Source: Ascidia mentula
Taxonomy: Eukaryota; Chordata; Ascidiacea; Phlebobranchia; Ascidiidae
Reading direction: 5' to 3'
DNA: 64,000 bases
Assembly: GCA_947561715.1 (NCBI GenBank)
Contig: OX387201.1
Location: 16,568,001-16,632,000 of the forward strand
Positions within the stretch are counted from its first letter, which is position 1. Every line of letters begins with the position of its first letter. Positions 1-11,717 of the stretch are shown here, in pieces. The notes below the pieces were generated by a model. The model was not told the origin of the DNA. It made no database searches and worked only from the letters and a program-made list of their open reading frames with translations. The position numbers and the translations under genes were made by a program.

Positions 1-688
1 TTTTTTTGACTATAATCATAGTCGTGCAAGTAGTCTTCAAATTATGACCTATAAATTTTCATTCGGCACAGACTGGTTTCAAATGCGTAACAGTCTGTGG
101 AGTTGCATACCCCTGCTGCATACCATAATTCTAAGGTGCACAATATATATACAATTTAAGTTTTGTTCCGCAGCACACAAAAAATGGTTTACACTGAGAA
201 AAGCGCATGCTATTGCAACTACGACACCACTTTTGTCCCAGTCTCTTAAAGTTAGGCAAATAAAAAAGGCACTTGTTTCCTAACAATGTAACTTGTTTGG
301 TAACAATGGCAAATTTAAGCACGGCAATCTAATGCACAGTGCATTATGCACTTGGAAAACAGATTTCATACAATACATGTCAGTTTACCAACATTCCCGG
401 TTATTTACAGCTTTAATTTCCACTCGTACCAAGCGCGTCAACGTGTCGCAGTGCAAAATTAAGATTGTGACCAAATAAATGAAAATTTGCGGGGGGACAT
501 GGACCACAGTCAAACATTATGTTTTGTGTAAGGTGGCAACAACATGATTACTTCTGTGGCTTTAACATTTTTAAAAATGATCCAGGGACAACATTGATTA
601 ATTGAACAGCAAGGTATGAATTGCAGAGAAATCCGTGTATTTGAATATTTACCATATAATTAATGAATAAGCAGTGTAGACAAAGTAT
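1..688. other. 3' flank of CDIPT, no gene seen
   Basis: This AT-rich stretch lies downstream of the CDIPT stop codon and probably includes its 3' UTR. Short open frames occur on both strands, but none has recognisable protein features or splice-linked partners. Confidence 0.5.
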
Positions 689-3600
689 TTATTTTTGTTT
701 GTTCCTTTCATCTGCATCAATAGTTGCCAACCTAACTGAAGCGTCAACAAGATGAATCAGACTGATCAAAGCTTTTACAAGCATGATGGGTGTAGAGATG
801 TACAGTATCATACGGATGACACTTATCCCCAGCACTGCAAGAAAAATAAATATTTGTGTGAAACCACAGGTTCAGGCCAGTGAGTTTCAGCAGGTCACTG
901 TGATAACAATGCATGTGACGCCAAAAAACACAATGCATGTGACGCCAAATAAAGCAGCATGACCTATGTTACGATCCACCGAAACAAGCTATGACTGTTT
1001 TCATACCCAATGGTCCTTCAGTAAAATGAAGCAGATAAAGCATTGTAAAGAAGAGTTCGTTTCCAGCACACATCACAGATAGCACTGGCTGAAATAAAAA
1101 TAGAGTTTTTAATAACTGGAATATACGGTTTAAAATCTCCAAAACATCTATTGTTAGTTTTTTTTTAATTTCTGTAATTTTTTTGTCAAAGATGTCTTAA
1201 AATTGAAATATTTATTAACGTTTAATGGTCAGAGAACAATTAAACATTTCACATAAATTGTAGCATTGTTTTTACTTTAAACAACACCCAACGAAAACTC
1301 CACCCTTAAAAGTGTTACAATCATGTACTGTAGTCCTAAACTTTTGTTGCCATGCAACCAACCCTAGAAGTGTAGTAGATTCTCATGATTGGATTGCTGT
1401 CCAACCCCATGGCCTTGTGACTGGATGTTCCTTTCATCAAAGATGTGTGCAAATGCAACCAATGGCTGACAATGTCCAAAGCAAGACTAAAATTGATTGA
1501 AAAGTTATACTTAAAACATGATTTTGTGATGCTATGAAGGACGCATATTGGTATTTCTATCAAAAATAAGTTTTGGTGCTGGGAAATGCCCACCGTGTAT
1601 ACTTTTGTCACAGTATAAATTTTACGTTAGAAAGCAAACCAGTAATGCATATAATTCAATTTTACAGTTGAATGAGCGAACATGCGTGTGCTGTTGCCAT
1701 CGTGATTTTATGAAAGATCCATCCCAGATAAACAAAAATGATCAAAATTAGTCACTAGAAAAATGGTTTAGCCACCCCCTGGGGGCATTTGCCCCCTGGT
1801 TAGTCAATATTTTGAATCAAAAAGCAACAAAATTGGAACTGGATTTTGCAGAAAAATAAATCGTTCAACTACCCACTCATTTGCATTTTTTGTAAGTTCC
1901 GACTCTTCTCTATGAAATGGCATTGAATTTAGTTGCTGAAATAGTGCCAAAGCCGCCCCCCACCCCCAGGGCTGTTTATGCCCCCTGTTGGTCATAAGAC
2001 CTGTAGCAGATAATGAAAATTGTATTTTATCGCTTTTGTTTGTTTAACCTACATTCGTTTATTAACGCATGTCACTCTTTAATTCGCCTTGTCTCGATTT
2101 CCGTGCGTTATTAATCTGATAAGCCCGCTCTCGCACGTGAGAGAAATTCATCTTGATCACCTTCTAGTGATCGGAATTTTCCGCTGACCAAAGCCTTTTG
2201 ATTTTTTTGTAATCTACGTTTGTTGGATTTACTCGAATCATTGAAATTGCATCTTTTATTGTACTCGAATGCTTTAATAATTTTAATGCAACCCAGTAAT
2301 TACTAATTGCACAGTGTTGGAGTCTTTTTGGAGTCATAGTCAGGTTTTGTGTTATCTCTGAGTAAGCATATCATAAACCCTACAGACCTTCCAGGAGGCT
2401 TAAGTCCTTTCTCTGTACAGTCTCATCCTGTAGCAAAATATTTTTTCTTAACTTTGAAGAATTTTAGGTCCCTATGTAAGTCACAAAACCCATCAACGGT
2501 CATTGGGAAACAAGCGGAACAGTCGCTAGATGCATTATTGCAGAGGGCCTTGAAAACGGGATTTCTCCAATTTAATACACATATAGGCCCTTAAGTGCAT
2601 TTTGTTTTACATAGACACTGTACAGGATAGGTTTTCACAGTAATTTTCGTCTCAAACACTCAATGTTGTCTCAAACCATGACAGTGTTGTTTAGTGCGTT
2701 TTTAACAAAAAAGCCCATACAAATGTTGTTACGGCAAGCAGCAAAAAAAGTTTTTATAATTTGGTTAAGTAAGAAACTTAATCTGAATCAATTGTGACAC
2801 AACAGAGAAGCCAAAATCTTCTACCAAGTCTGACAAGATTATTGGGTTTCACAAGACTCTGTTATTCCAACTCGAACTGTTAGATTACTTGGAGAGGTTG
2901 AAGTTGCAACAACGCTAAAATATCCCAAATGCGTCTAATAGTAAATTTTATTGCATTGGGGATACTAAAAGCGATCAAATTATTTTTATTTTTTTGTAAT
3001 TGAATGTTATACATATATATCATTTTGACCCAAAAGCATGCAGCCTAAAGAACTTTTTACACAGTGGTAATTTCTCAAATTTTGTAAGCATGAATCCTGT
3101 TAATTAACCCTAGTACACGATAATGAGCATTGGTAGTTTTTTTTTATGTTTAAAAAGTTAAAATAAAATATAACAACAAAAGAAGTGAATATAACATGAA
3201 CGATAAAGACAAGTTGCTTGAACTAAAGTTAAAACTTTTTTTGCTGAAATTAAAACTTTGTGAACACACCGCTATGACTGTGTTTAACTTATTTAAAACA
3301 CTGCCAAATAGGCCTGTACAATAGGTAAATCACAAAAATTAATTTCACAATAAATCCTTGTTACCTCAACTGAAGCCATAGCATATAATTGGGGTAAAAG
3401 TGTGCAAGAGTAACAACCAGGCAAGCAGTGGCAGCTCGATCCGTCAACTGATCAAGCATTGCACCAAAGTTTGTAACCTGCATATAAACATTTTTTAAAT
3501 TAATTTGAAATGCATAAAAAGCAATTTACAAAAAAAATCCTGTACATAAAAACTTTTTATGAACTGCAATGAAAATATAAACCTGATTCAGCATGCGAGC

Positions 3601-4137
3601 AGCATGACCATCAAACTCATCCAAAAATCCACTTAATAGGTAACAAGATGATGCCATCACATAATCAAATGGCATATAATAAAATGAAGTGATGGCAAGA
3701 ACAATTCGAACATAACCTGAAAAAGAAATAGTATCGTATATGACAAATGTTGTATGCCAGCCAATAAAGCCACTCAAGATTGGAAATAAACTCTATATAC
3801 CCTCCGCATAATTTTGCAAAGATAATCTACAAAATAAAAGGTAAATATAATGAATTTACTAACCGCACAAAGTTAACTTAACGCACAATCAACAGTAGCA
3901 AAAAAAGTTACAAACATTTCAATCTAAATTCCATACATCAACTTTTTTAATTTTACAACAAAACAGATTTTTGAAAACATGCAGATACGGGAGTATTATA
4001 GTGAACACTGCAAGTTGATTCAATTAACCATAAAAGTATATTTTTGCCGATTAGTAAATGTAAAAAAATGAACAATAAAAAAACTCACCAATCAGATTCG
4101 GAACAAAAAGAAAGATGTTCGTTGCCGTCACTGCCAT
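689..4137 (-). CDS. CDIPT: CDP-diacylglycerol--inositol 3-phosphatidyltransferase (phosphatidylinositol synthase)
   Basis: This enzyme joins CDP-diacylglycerol and myo-inositol to make phosphatidylinositol in the ER membrane. The CDS has six exons: 4137-4089, 3716-3583, 3477-3365, 1486-1363, 1088-1007 and 834-689. Phases close to 215 aa, against about 213 in human. The N-terminus reads MAVTATNIFLFVPNLIGYVR. Exons 2-3 carry the CDP-alcohol phosphotransferase signature D-x2-D-G-x2-A-R-x8-G-x3-D-x3-D, seen as DEFDGHAAR followed by GAMLDQLTD, so all catalytic Asp residues are present. Exon 4 encodes the conserved SHWLHLHTS and RIYYTSR stretches. The last exon ends in a lysine-rich tail (DERNKQK), as in vertebrate CDIPT. 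The start is the only ATG that puts the conserved LFVPNLIG motif at the N-terminus. Intron 3 is by far the largest (about 1.9 kb). The family call is nearly certain. Confidence 0.96.
1760..2000. repeat. Imperfect inverted GC-rich repeat in CDIPT intron 3
   Basis: A segment around 1770-1800 with 'ccccctgggggcatttgccccctgg' style composition is echoed near 1950-1995 by 'cccccacccccagggctgtttatgccccctg', in an AT-rich intron. The remainder of the intron (about 2000-3360) is plain AT-rich sequence. It may be a small non-autonomous element, but no ends were resolved. Confidence 0.35.
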
Positions 4138-4336
4138 ATTTCTTATGTGTAAAACAAAGCGAATTATTCTACAAGCACAGAATTTTTTTAGAAAAATAAA
4201 ATTACGCCCGTTCACTAATGAGACTCGGTATTGTGGCAACACGCATGATTCTCTGGCCTAGTTCTGACCACTCCGCATATTTGCTGAAACTCAGGACTCA
4301 ACACTAGAACATCAGACCGAAAGGACACAGGCGGAC

Positions 4337-5574
4337 TTAAAGTGCATATGACACGGCCATGACAACTTTGCGTAAAACTAATGGTACACCTATACAACAA
4401 ACATATATCCAAAGTTTTTCGGTTATACGTCCACGAAAAAATGTAGAAAACTGCACAAAAAGTAGCGGCAACCAGAAATCGTGGACATTTTTCGCTGTGG
4501 CGAAATTGACATCACACAAGGCGCTCGCGTCGAAAAAATGCATTGTTTAGATAGGAGAAGGCGTCATTTTTGCAGATATCGAATAGTTTCAAACATAGGA
4601 GAATCCACAGATTACGTTACCTCAAGGTCCGGACAAGATTTTACATCACACTAAAATATATCGCTTGATCATCGGAAAAGCAAGGGTATAGCAGCAACGA
4701 CACTATACTCTGTATTTCGATAAGACGGGGGTGGTGCGTGTCTTTGCTCAGTGACATTACATGACGTCATTTTGGGTGTGATGTCACAACTCTAACCTCA
4801 TCTATCTGTAAATTCTAATTTGATGATTCCAATATTTCTAGTTACAACTATATTGCGAAAAATACATTAGTGGTTGATTGTGGCGAATTAAATAAATCAT
4901 TTATGACGCGAACTCGTAGGCAACGCTACTGTCGGAAAAAAAGTGGTGCTATAAGAGTGTTGTGTTGCTAATTTGGTCGTTATTTTCAGCGGTCTTTGCC
5001 AGCCTCAAAATTAAATTAACCTACTTTTATCTTTTGCTGTGTGTGGACAAAACCGCAATGCTAAATTGACGGTTTGTCTTTGTCGTGTTTGGAAAAAGTT
5101 CATGTGTCAGTGGTAACGTTAGCGATCATAAATGCTATAAAAACAAGAACACCCTGTCCCAGTAATTGTTTTATTATTACACAACTAAATAAGACATAAT
5201 AGGTCGAAACAGCGGTCATCTGTCTGCAGCTTAAATTAACATCAAAATCCGTTTGTTGCACTTGTTCACTTGTTGTCGCCTGTTTTGTACAGTACTATAC
5301 TAAACCAGTTTTACAATGTTATCCATTCCTACGCATAAGGCTTGCTGCCAGCACTCGCACGACCAAAGCGCCTTCTATGACGTCACGCAACAATAATCTC
5401 GCTTTCGCTCGATTTCGTTCGCAGCGGTTAAATTGCGACTTTGATCAGCTGTTTCTCAGAAACCAGTCGTCGTATGAAGTTACTTTTTGCGCCAAAAATA
5501 TTTTGAAGTTACGAACATCTCTTAGTTTATTTATCAACACGTTTTATTTTTACGTGTCAGCACATGCACTTTAA
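4337..5574 (+). mobile_element. TTAA-flanked non-autonomous DNA element, copy 1
   Basis: The element starts TTAA-agtgcatatgacac (4337) and ends ...gcacatgcact-TTAA (5574), so its termini are inverted repeats and the flanking tetranucleotide is TTAA on both sides. No long open frame or transposase was found inside, so it is non-autonomous. A second copy in reverse orientation is at 11718-12891 and a truncated direct copy starts at 7340. TTAA target choice is typical of piggyBac-type elements; that assignment is inference, as the terminal bases are not the usual piggyBac ones. Confidence 0.7.
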
Positions 5575-7339
5575 GCTTTCCTGCAAAGCTCAAACAAGCT
5601 TCTGATACCCTGCTGAACAACCATGTTTTTCCTGACACTTCGCTATGAAACGCCCTCGTAGTTATCGTTCTGTCTCTCTGCCTGCTTTTATTCTCGCCAT
5701 CGCGCTGAGTAGTATAGGGTGACATAGTAGAGAACGGGGAGACTTCCTTCCTGTCTCTCAGCTACTCTTTCCGGTTCGGGAGACAGGAAAGAGTACTCTT
5801 TCCGTTCTCTTTCGTATGCATTTCAAAAGGGGACTTGTGTCAGGGAGATACTCACAGTTACTCATGAGCCTTCCGGTCTTGATTGGGAGTAAAATAAGAT
5901 TCTCCTATTGTTTGTCTCTTTCCGGTGTCGCAATCGTGATTCTATTTTTATCTTGAGCGTGTGAACTTTGTTTGAGATGTCCGCGCCAAGGAATTCGAGG
6001 TCACACGCAGTTCACTGTGTGGTCGCGCGGCGTTTGTGGGTCTATCTGGTGAATTGTTTCCTGAATGCAACCGGTTCCCAATGCCTTCACAATGACATCA
6101 CGCGAGATGCGACGAGATCAACAAACAATTGTTTGTCGATCAGCTGTTTGTATCCGCTAGCGAAAATTCAGCGTGCCTCGTTTTCAGAGCTCTTGAAAAG
6201 CATAAACATACAAAGACTTGGTACATCGTGCGTTTGTATTGCCCCTCGCTTGACCCTTTCCAATAAGTTGGATTTGCAAAGTTGGGAATATTCAGGGTCA
6301 AGGTCTTCGGTGACCTGAATACCCAACATTGACCTGATTGCGTGTGGATTGTTTTCGAGCATGGAGCACTGACATGTTCGTGTAGGTAGTTCCTATCTTT
6401 ATCACAACATCGATGTGTCGGATTTTTTGTCGATCGGCATGTTTTGTCGGGCCACTTGTTCGACCTCTGTTTGAATCGACCCAGCCAACGTTACCATAAA
6501 GTTTTTGGACTTTACAGTCACATTACAGTATGCAGTGAATACAGTGGCGAACACGTCTCTCTTTGCTACGAAAGCAAAACGCTTTTGAGCTTGGGCAACA
6601 AACCTCAACGTCTTGATTAGATTTGACGTTTAATCGTTCAAGACTCCTGTCTGTAAATTCGATTGGTGGGCCACAAGATCTTAGGTGGCTGAGGTCGCGC
6701 ATGGATTGTTAACATTTTGTATTGCTGTGTTTGAGTAGGTAAACGATCTGTATCACAGGTCGAATGGTGTATCGCGACGGACGCTGTCTAAATGGATTTT
6801 AATGACATTACGCTGGTCACTTAGTTAATTTTCTGTTCGTCGCCATGTTTTGTCGGTCACCTGTTTCCTTTTTGCAACTTTCGGAACAAAATACTCATGT
6901 AACTGTATGTACCAGGAATGTTTAACATGCCAGCGAATACGATCGACAAGAAAACATTCGATTTGGGTCGAGTTTTCGCAAAGTAGTTTGCATATAGTTG
7001 TCTTGCGATCATGAAATATATTTTCCAAAGACAAAACAAAATCAGACGCCATCGATCAGTTATAGTAAAACGACCTATTGACCACCCTAAGGTGTAACAT
7101 ACAGTCCAGATCTAGGCGGAATAACCAAGCGGTTTGGCATTGCAAAGTACACGAATCATCGCTTACATTGCCTGCTATTGGTCCTAATTATGTATCTTGT
7201 AACCTTACCCATGACATCAGCAAAACGAGAGGATTGAAGTAATGCGTGGAGTTTTATGTGTCATTATTAAAGCTGTGTCTGTGACAATGGATATTCCACC
7301 TATGTTGCGTTTCTTGGTCGTAAATGTTCAGGAATGCAC
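5575..7339. repeat. Repeat-derived spacer with first copy of a ~240 bp direct repeat
   Basis: Positions about 6019-6265 match 7925-8160 in the same orientation. The shared parts include 'gggtctatctggtgaattg', 'atgccttcacaatgacatcacg' and 'catacaaagacttggtacatcgtgcg'. Neither copy has a convincing reading frame. A stretch at 6290-6315 is also mirrored at 8687-8712. The rest shows no gene. Confidence 0.5.
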
Positions 7340-7825
7340 TTAAAGTGCAAGTAACACGGTCATGGCAACTTTGCGTAAAACTAATGGTTCATCCGCAATA
7401 AACATATTTCCAAAGTATTTCGGTTCTACGACCAAAAATCGTAAACCTGCGGCGACCAAACATTGTAAACCTTTTGCGCTGTAGCGAAATTGACGCCACG
7501 TAAGGCGCTCGTGTCAAAACAATGCATTGTTTACATAGGAGAAGGCACCTTATATTGCAGATATCAAATAGTTTCAAACATAGGAGAATCCACAAATTAT
7601 GTTACCTCAAAGGTCGGGACAAGGTTTTACATCATACAAAAATATGTCCCTATGACGTCACAAATTCATTGCTTATCTGCCCCTAATGATGGGAAGACGA
7701 AAGAGTATAGCAGCAACGACACTAATCTGTACTTCGATAAGACGGAGATGGTGCGTTGCTTTGCTCAGTGACATTACGTGACGTAATTTTGTGTGTGATG
7801 TCGCAACTTTAACCTTATCTTTGTG
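7340..7825 (+). mobile_element. TTAA-flanked element, truncated copy 3
   Basis: It begins with TTAA-agtgcaagtaacacgg and follows copy 1 (4337 onwards) in the same orientation for roughly 480 bp, including the 'gcaactttgcgtaaaactaatgg' region and the TGATGT-rich segment. It diverges near 7820, so the distal end is missing. No coding capacity was seen. Confidence 0.6.
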
Positions 7826-9140
7826 TTGGGCAAGTGCCTGGGATACTCAAAAATTACATATTTTCAAGCTTTGATAGCTGAGGCTAATCGCGCACGCGGT
7901 TCACCAGTAATTTAATGTCATGGTCGTGTAGTGTCGTTGTGCGTCTATCTGGTGAATTGTTTCCTAATGCCTTCACGATGACATCACGGGAGAGACGACG
8001 AGATCAACAACAATTGTGTTTCGATCAGTTGTTATTTGTATCCGCGGCGAAAATTTTGCATGCCTCGTTTTGAGAGTTCACTCGTTGGCTGAAAGGTACA
8101 TACATACAAAGACTTTGGGTACATCGTGCGTTCTTATTTCCCCTCGGTTGACCTGTCAAAGATATGCAATGCATTCGTATGGTGCTTTTGCCGTTGGATG
8201 TACAGCCGCAAAATATTTATCCTATATATTATCCGCTTGTAATAGATTGTCACGACTTGCGTGTTTTTTTCAATTGTTGTGCCATTTCAAGAAAATGCTA
8301 CATGTCACTAACATCAAAATGCTTCATGCCACTAACATCAAAATGCTACATGTCACTAACATCGAAATGCCGTATGGCACTAACATCAAAACGTTACATG
8401 TCACGAACATCAAAGTGCGCAAGTGCGGCTTAACGCACCTACTGTTTTGTATTTGCCCGCTTCCGTTTCAGAACACCAATATTCCATACAATGGTAAAGA
8501 TACAGCGAACAAAAACCTGGTGGTCTACGAAACGGCACGCAAGTTCAACGAAACGCGATGTGATTAAACTATGCTAGGCAATTCGCTTGTTTTGCAGATG
8601 TCATAGATAGGCGAAATACAAAGTTGGGACAAATCGCGGGCACTACAAGCGATTAATCGTGGTACTTGTTCACACGCAACCTGAGTCGCCGAAGACCTTG
8701 ACCCTGAATACACTCAACATTGCAAATCCATCGTACAATCAAGGGTCAAGCGAGGCCAGTAAGAACGTACGGCTTACCGAAACGCCGATTCTGGCGAGAG
8801 ACGTAAGGATGTACAAAAGTCTTTGTATGTATGTACCTTTCTTTAAGTCTTTAAGCTCCCATTTTGCAGTGATTAAAAACATGCTGCTAATTGTTGTCAG
8901 CAAGTTTAACCGCCTATAACTATATTTCTATAGAAGTAAGACGAATACCTATACTGCGCGCTTAAACGTTCGCAAACTGAAACGCTCGCATTCAAGCCCC
9001 ACCTGTGATTTTCTTCAACGGTACTTCTCAGTTTGGTGCGATTCGAGAGATTGTCGAATCCGAGAGATACCGGATTCGCTTGACTCCCTAACATGCAGAC
9101 CCTTCCATATGCCTGACCTCCAAATGTACTAATTATTATT
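7826..9140. repeat. Second copy of the direct repeat plus an inverted segment
   Basis: The segment 7925-8160 repeats 6019-6265 with small gaps. Downstream, 8687-8850 contains the reverse complement of parts of both copies ('cgaagaccttgaccctgaat' and the 'aaagtctttgtatgtatgtac' stretch). The block could therefore fold back on itself. This looks like the remains of one or more non-coding mobile elements. Confidence 0.5.
8294..8417 (+). repeat. 24-nt tandem array, about 5 units
   Basis: Five consecutive units of the form 'aaatgctacatgtcactaac' plus 'atca' follow one another with a few substitutions each. The unit length is a multiple of three, so the array stays open in all frames it occupies, but the predicted peptides are low-complexity and probably meaningless. 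Confidence 0.85.
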
Positions 9141-9149
9141 ATTTAATTT

Positions 9150-11200
9150 TTCTTTGTAGGTTGGGTCTGATCCCTTTCCGTCGAACATACAGAATGTTGT
9201 CTCTCCGTCGCGTAGACACGTCCCAGAAGAGGACTTTATACAACAGCGAATTGTTTTGCCTCAGTCTGTGGCCAGAAAGTTTGATGGTGATCCGTTGAAC
9301 TACTGGTCATTTGTTCGTGCTGTTGAGTCCCATGTTCATAGCCGAACGAAGTCTCAAGATTCACGGCTAGTTTGTTTGCTGCAAATCTGTGAAGACTTCA
9401 TTGCTGTTAAACTTGAGATCTACAGTAAGGGTAAGATCTCAGGATACTCAAAAGCCCGTTCCCGGCTTGAATACGATTACGCACAACCCCATATTATCGC
9501 TAACGCATGTGAGCGCCGACTCAAAAAATTTCCGCCAGTCAAGCAAGGTCGACCAAAAGACCTGATGGAATTATCTGACCTGAGCTTGCTGAGTTCTCTC
9601 ACCTCAAGGACCCCTGCATCGTTTGGAAGGGGAAACTGTGACGATACTGATCGAAGCCGATGTTTCTGCAGCTTTCCACGTACAGTGTACACGTTCTGGA
9701 CCGCAGGGGACCCCTTGTGCTGTAAAGACAACTCATGACTGGTCATTGTTTGGTCCCGCACTTGGTTCGTCTGCAAGGAGCGAAGCACATGTCCGTTTTC
9801 TAAAGGTTGCACAAGTCATGTTCCAACGGGAGACAGAGTGTTATCGAGAACGACTTTGGCGACGGGACATCAGTATTCGACATGCCCACATCAAGGGAAG
9901 ATCGAATTGTTTATAACATGATGAAGGCATCGGTGAAGCACCAAGATGGACATTTTGAGCTCCCAATACCCTGGAGACCTGAAATCGAAAAGTTGTCACC
10001 CAGCCGCCAGAGGGCGGAAAAGCGACTGGTCGGTTTGTAAAAACGGTTGTCCAACAACGATGTTCTGCGAAAGGGATACGTAGACACGGTGCAAACGTAC
10101 ATATCCAAAGGATACGCTGAGGAAATTCCTGACAACAAGGTCGTGACAGATAATCGCATCTGGTACTTGCCGCACCACCCAGTATTTGACCCACACAAGC
10201 CTGACAAACTTCGTGTGGTCTTTGATTGTGCTGCCCGAAGCAGAAGCGTCTCACTGAACGACGCACTGATGCAAGGTCCTCATTTTGTACACGGTTTGGT
10301 TGGCGTGCTAACCCGTTTTTGCTGTCAGCCAGTTGGCTTGATTGCTGACATCGAGGCAATGTCCCACCAGGTTCGGGTGGAACCCCGTGATCGCGATGCA
10401 CTTCGATTTCTCTGGTGGCCCGGTGGAGATCTGACCTGTAAAACCGACGCCTCGCCGGATGAAAGTGCACATATTTGGTGCAACGTCCTCTCCGAGTTGC
10501 GCCACCTTCTGTCTGAGGCAGACTCCAGATTTATTTGGTAAAAACTTCGATCCACAGGTTGAATCTGTTCTACGGTGCAATTTTTATGTGGACGACTGCC
10601 TCGCATCCGTCAACAGTATAGAAACTGCTATTGCTGTTCGTCTTCGTTTGAAAGACCTGCTAGCCAGAGGAGGATTTCGCTTGAAAAAGTGGCTCTCTAA
10701 CGAACAACGCGGTTTGGAGTCGGTTCCCGAAAATGATCTAGCAAAGGTTGTGAAATCGCGTTGCCTCGATGATGCTGCGCAACAGAGAGTCCTTGGTGTT
10801 CATTGGTCTGTTGCGGAGGATGCATTTCTGTTCAAAGTCAAACTACCGAGCAGGCCGCACGCGCGTAGAGGAATCCTTTCAGCTGTCAGTTCACTTTACG
10901 ACCCTCTGGGTTTCGTATTTCCCGTCTATAAGCGCCAAGTTATTGCTGCGGAACTTATGTAAACTGGAACTTAATTGGGATGACGACATTCCGGATTTGA
11001 CATCCGATAACTGGAAGAGGTTACTTGCTGAGTTGCCTCACTTAGGCAATGTTGTCGTTTCCGCGAGGTCTTCGGCACTGAAACCTCCATTAAAGTATCA
11101 ACTACATCATTTCGCTAGTTTACTGTGTACTTGTAGCAATGTTGCTGAATGCTTTTCATTTATCGAAAGCATTTTTGCTATTAATTTCGTGAAATGAAGA
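9150..11200 (+). mobile_element. Degenerate BEL/Pao-type LTR retrotransposon (gag-pol remnant)
   Basis: Reading frames in three phases on the plus strand resemble a BEL/Pao polyprotein. The 9256-9590 frame carries a gag-like core with KFDGDPLNYWSF, usual in the DUF1759 region. Around 9620-9800 there are scraps of the region between gag and RT. The 10047-10541 frame has a Pao reverse transcriptase N-terminal part (LRVVFDCAARS, RDALRFLWWPGGDL). The 10459-10962 frame holds the YVDD catalytic box and the following A17-peptidase-linked segment ending DPLGFVFPVYKR. Homology continues in another frame to about 11090 (LNWDDDIPD). Stops and frame changes near 9735, 10040, 10540 and 10960 show it is dead. 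No LTRs, integrase or target duplication were found. It sits between the two opposed TTAA elements. Confidence 0.8.
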
Positions 11201-11717
11201 TACTGTATTCGATGAATCGATTTTAAGCCCATCTCCGCCATGGCCTAAAAAAATTAATCCGGTCCACGGAGCTTGATCTTTTAAAAGGAAAAGGTAAATC
11301 GCACTTTCAGAAAAATCTCGGTTTTTTCTGTACATCACTATTTGAATTTGAACACTTTTGTTATCTGGTTGAGACCCTGCTTTTCAACACTGTATCCTGT
11401 ATAGAGACCATTTTGGTAAAAATAGTCTTGTATTGATGCGGTTATCCTGCCACCGATTATATATCACCCTTTATGAAAAAAGTTTGGTGAACCCTGGCCT
11501 GAACGAAGACAAGGGGTTTTAGCCTGCGTGTGTACAGTACGACACATTAATACTTCATGAAATCGAAAATATATGGGTTATTTTGAATAAAAGTGCGGAA
11601 CAAAATGATCTACATATGTGAGTTGCTTTGATAAATTGACGAAAGTTTCACCTTTGTTACGACACAATACGCATAGCCCAGTTGCAAGGATTAATACGTG
11701 ATTGGATGTGTCCGCTT
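11201..11717. other. Spacer after the retrotransposon remnant
   Basis: AT-rich sequence with no recognisable coding frame, repeat boundary or LTR. It may contain unrecognised 3' retrotransposon sequence. Confidence 0.35.

Noticed and set aside
906..949. Two adjacent copies of 'acaatgcatgtgacgccaaa'
   Set aside because: A simple two-copy duplication in an intron, with no sign of function.
5968..6318. 116-codon plus-strand frame
   Set aside because: Falls within the direct repeat; the second copy at 7925 does not keep the frame.
7100..7145. tRNA-like string 'ataaccaagcggtttggcat'
   Set aside because: Could not be folded into a cloverleaf with matching acceptor and T arms.
8016..8567. 183-codon plus-strand frame across the tandem array
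   Set aside because: Open because the 24-nt unit is a multiple of three; sequence is low-complexity and the rest is repeat DNA.
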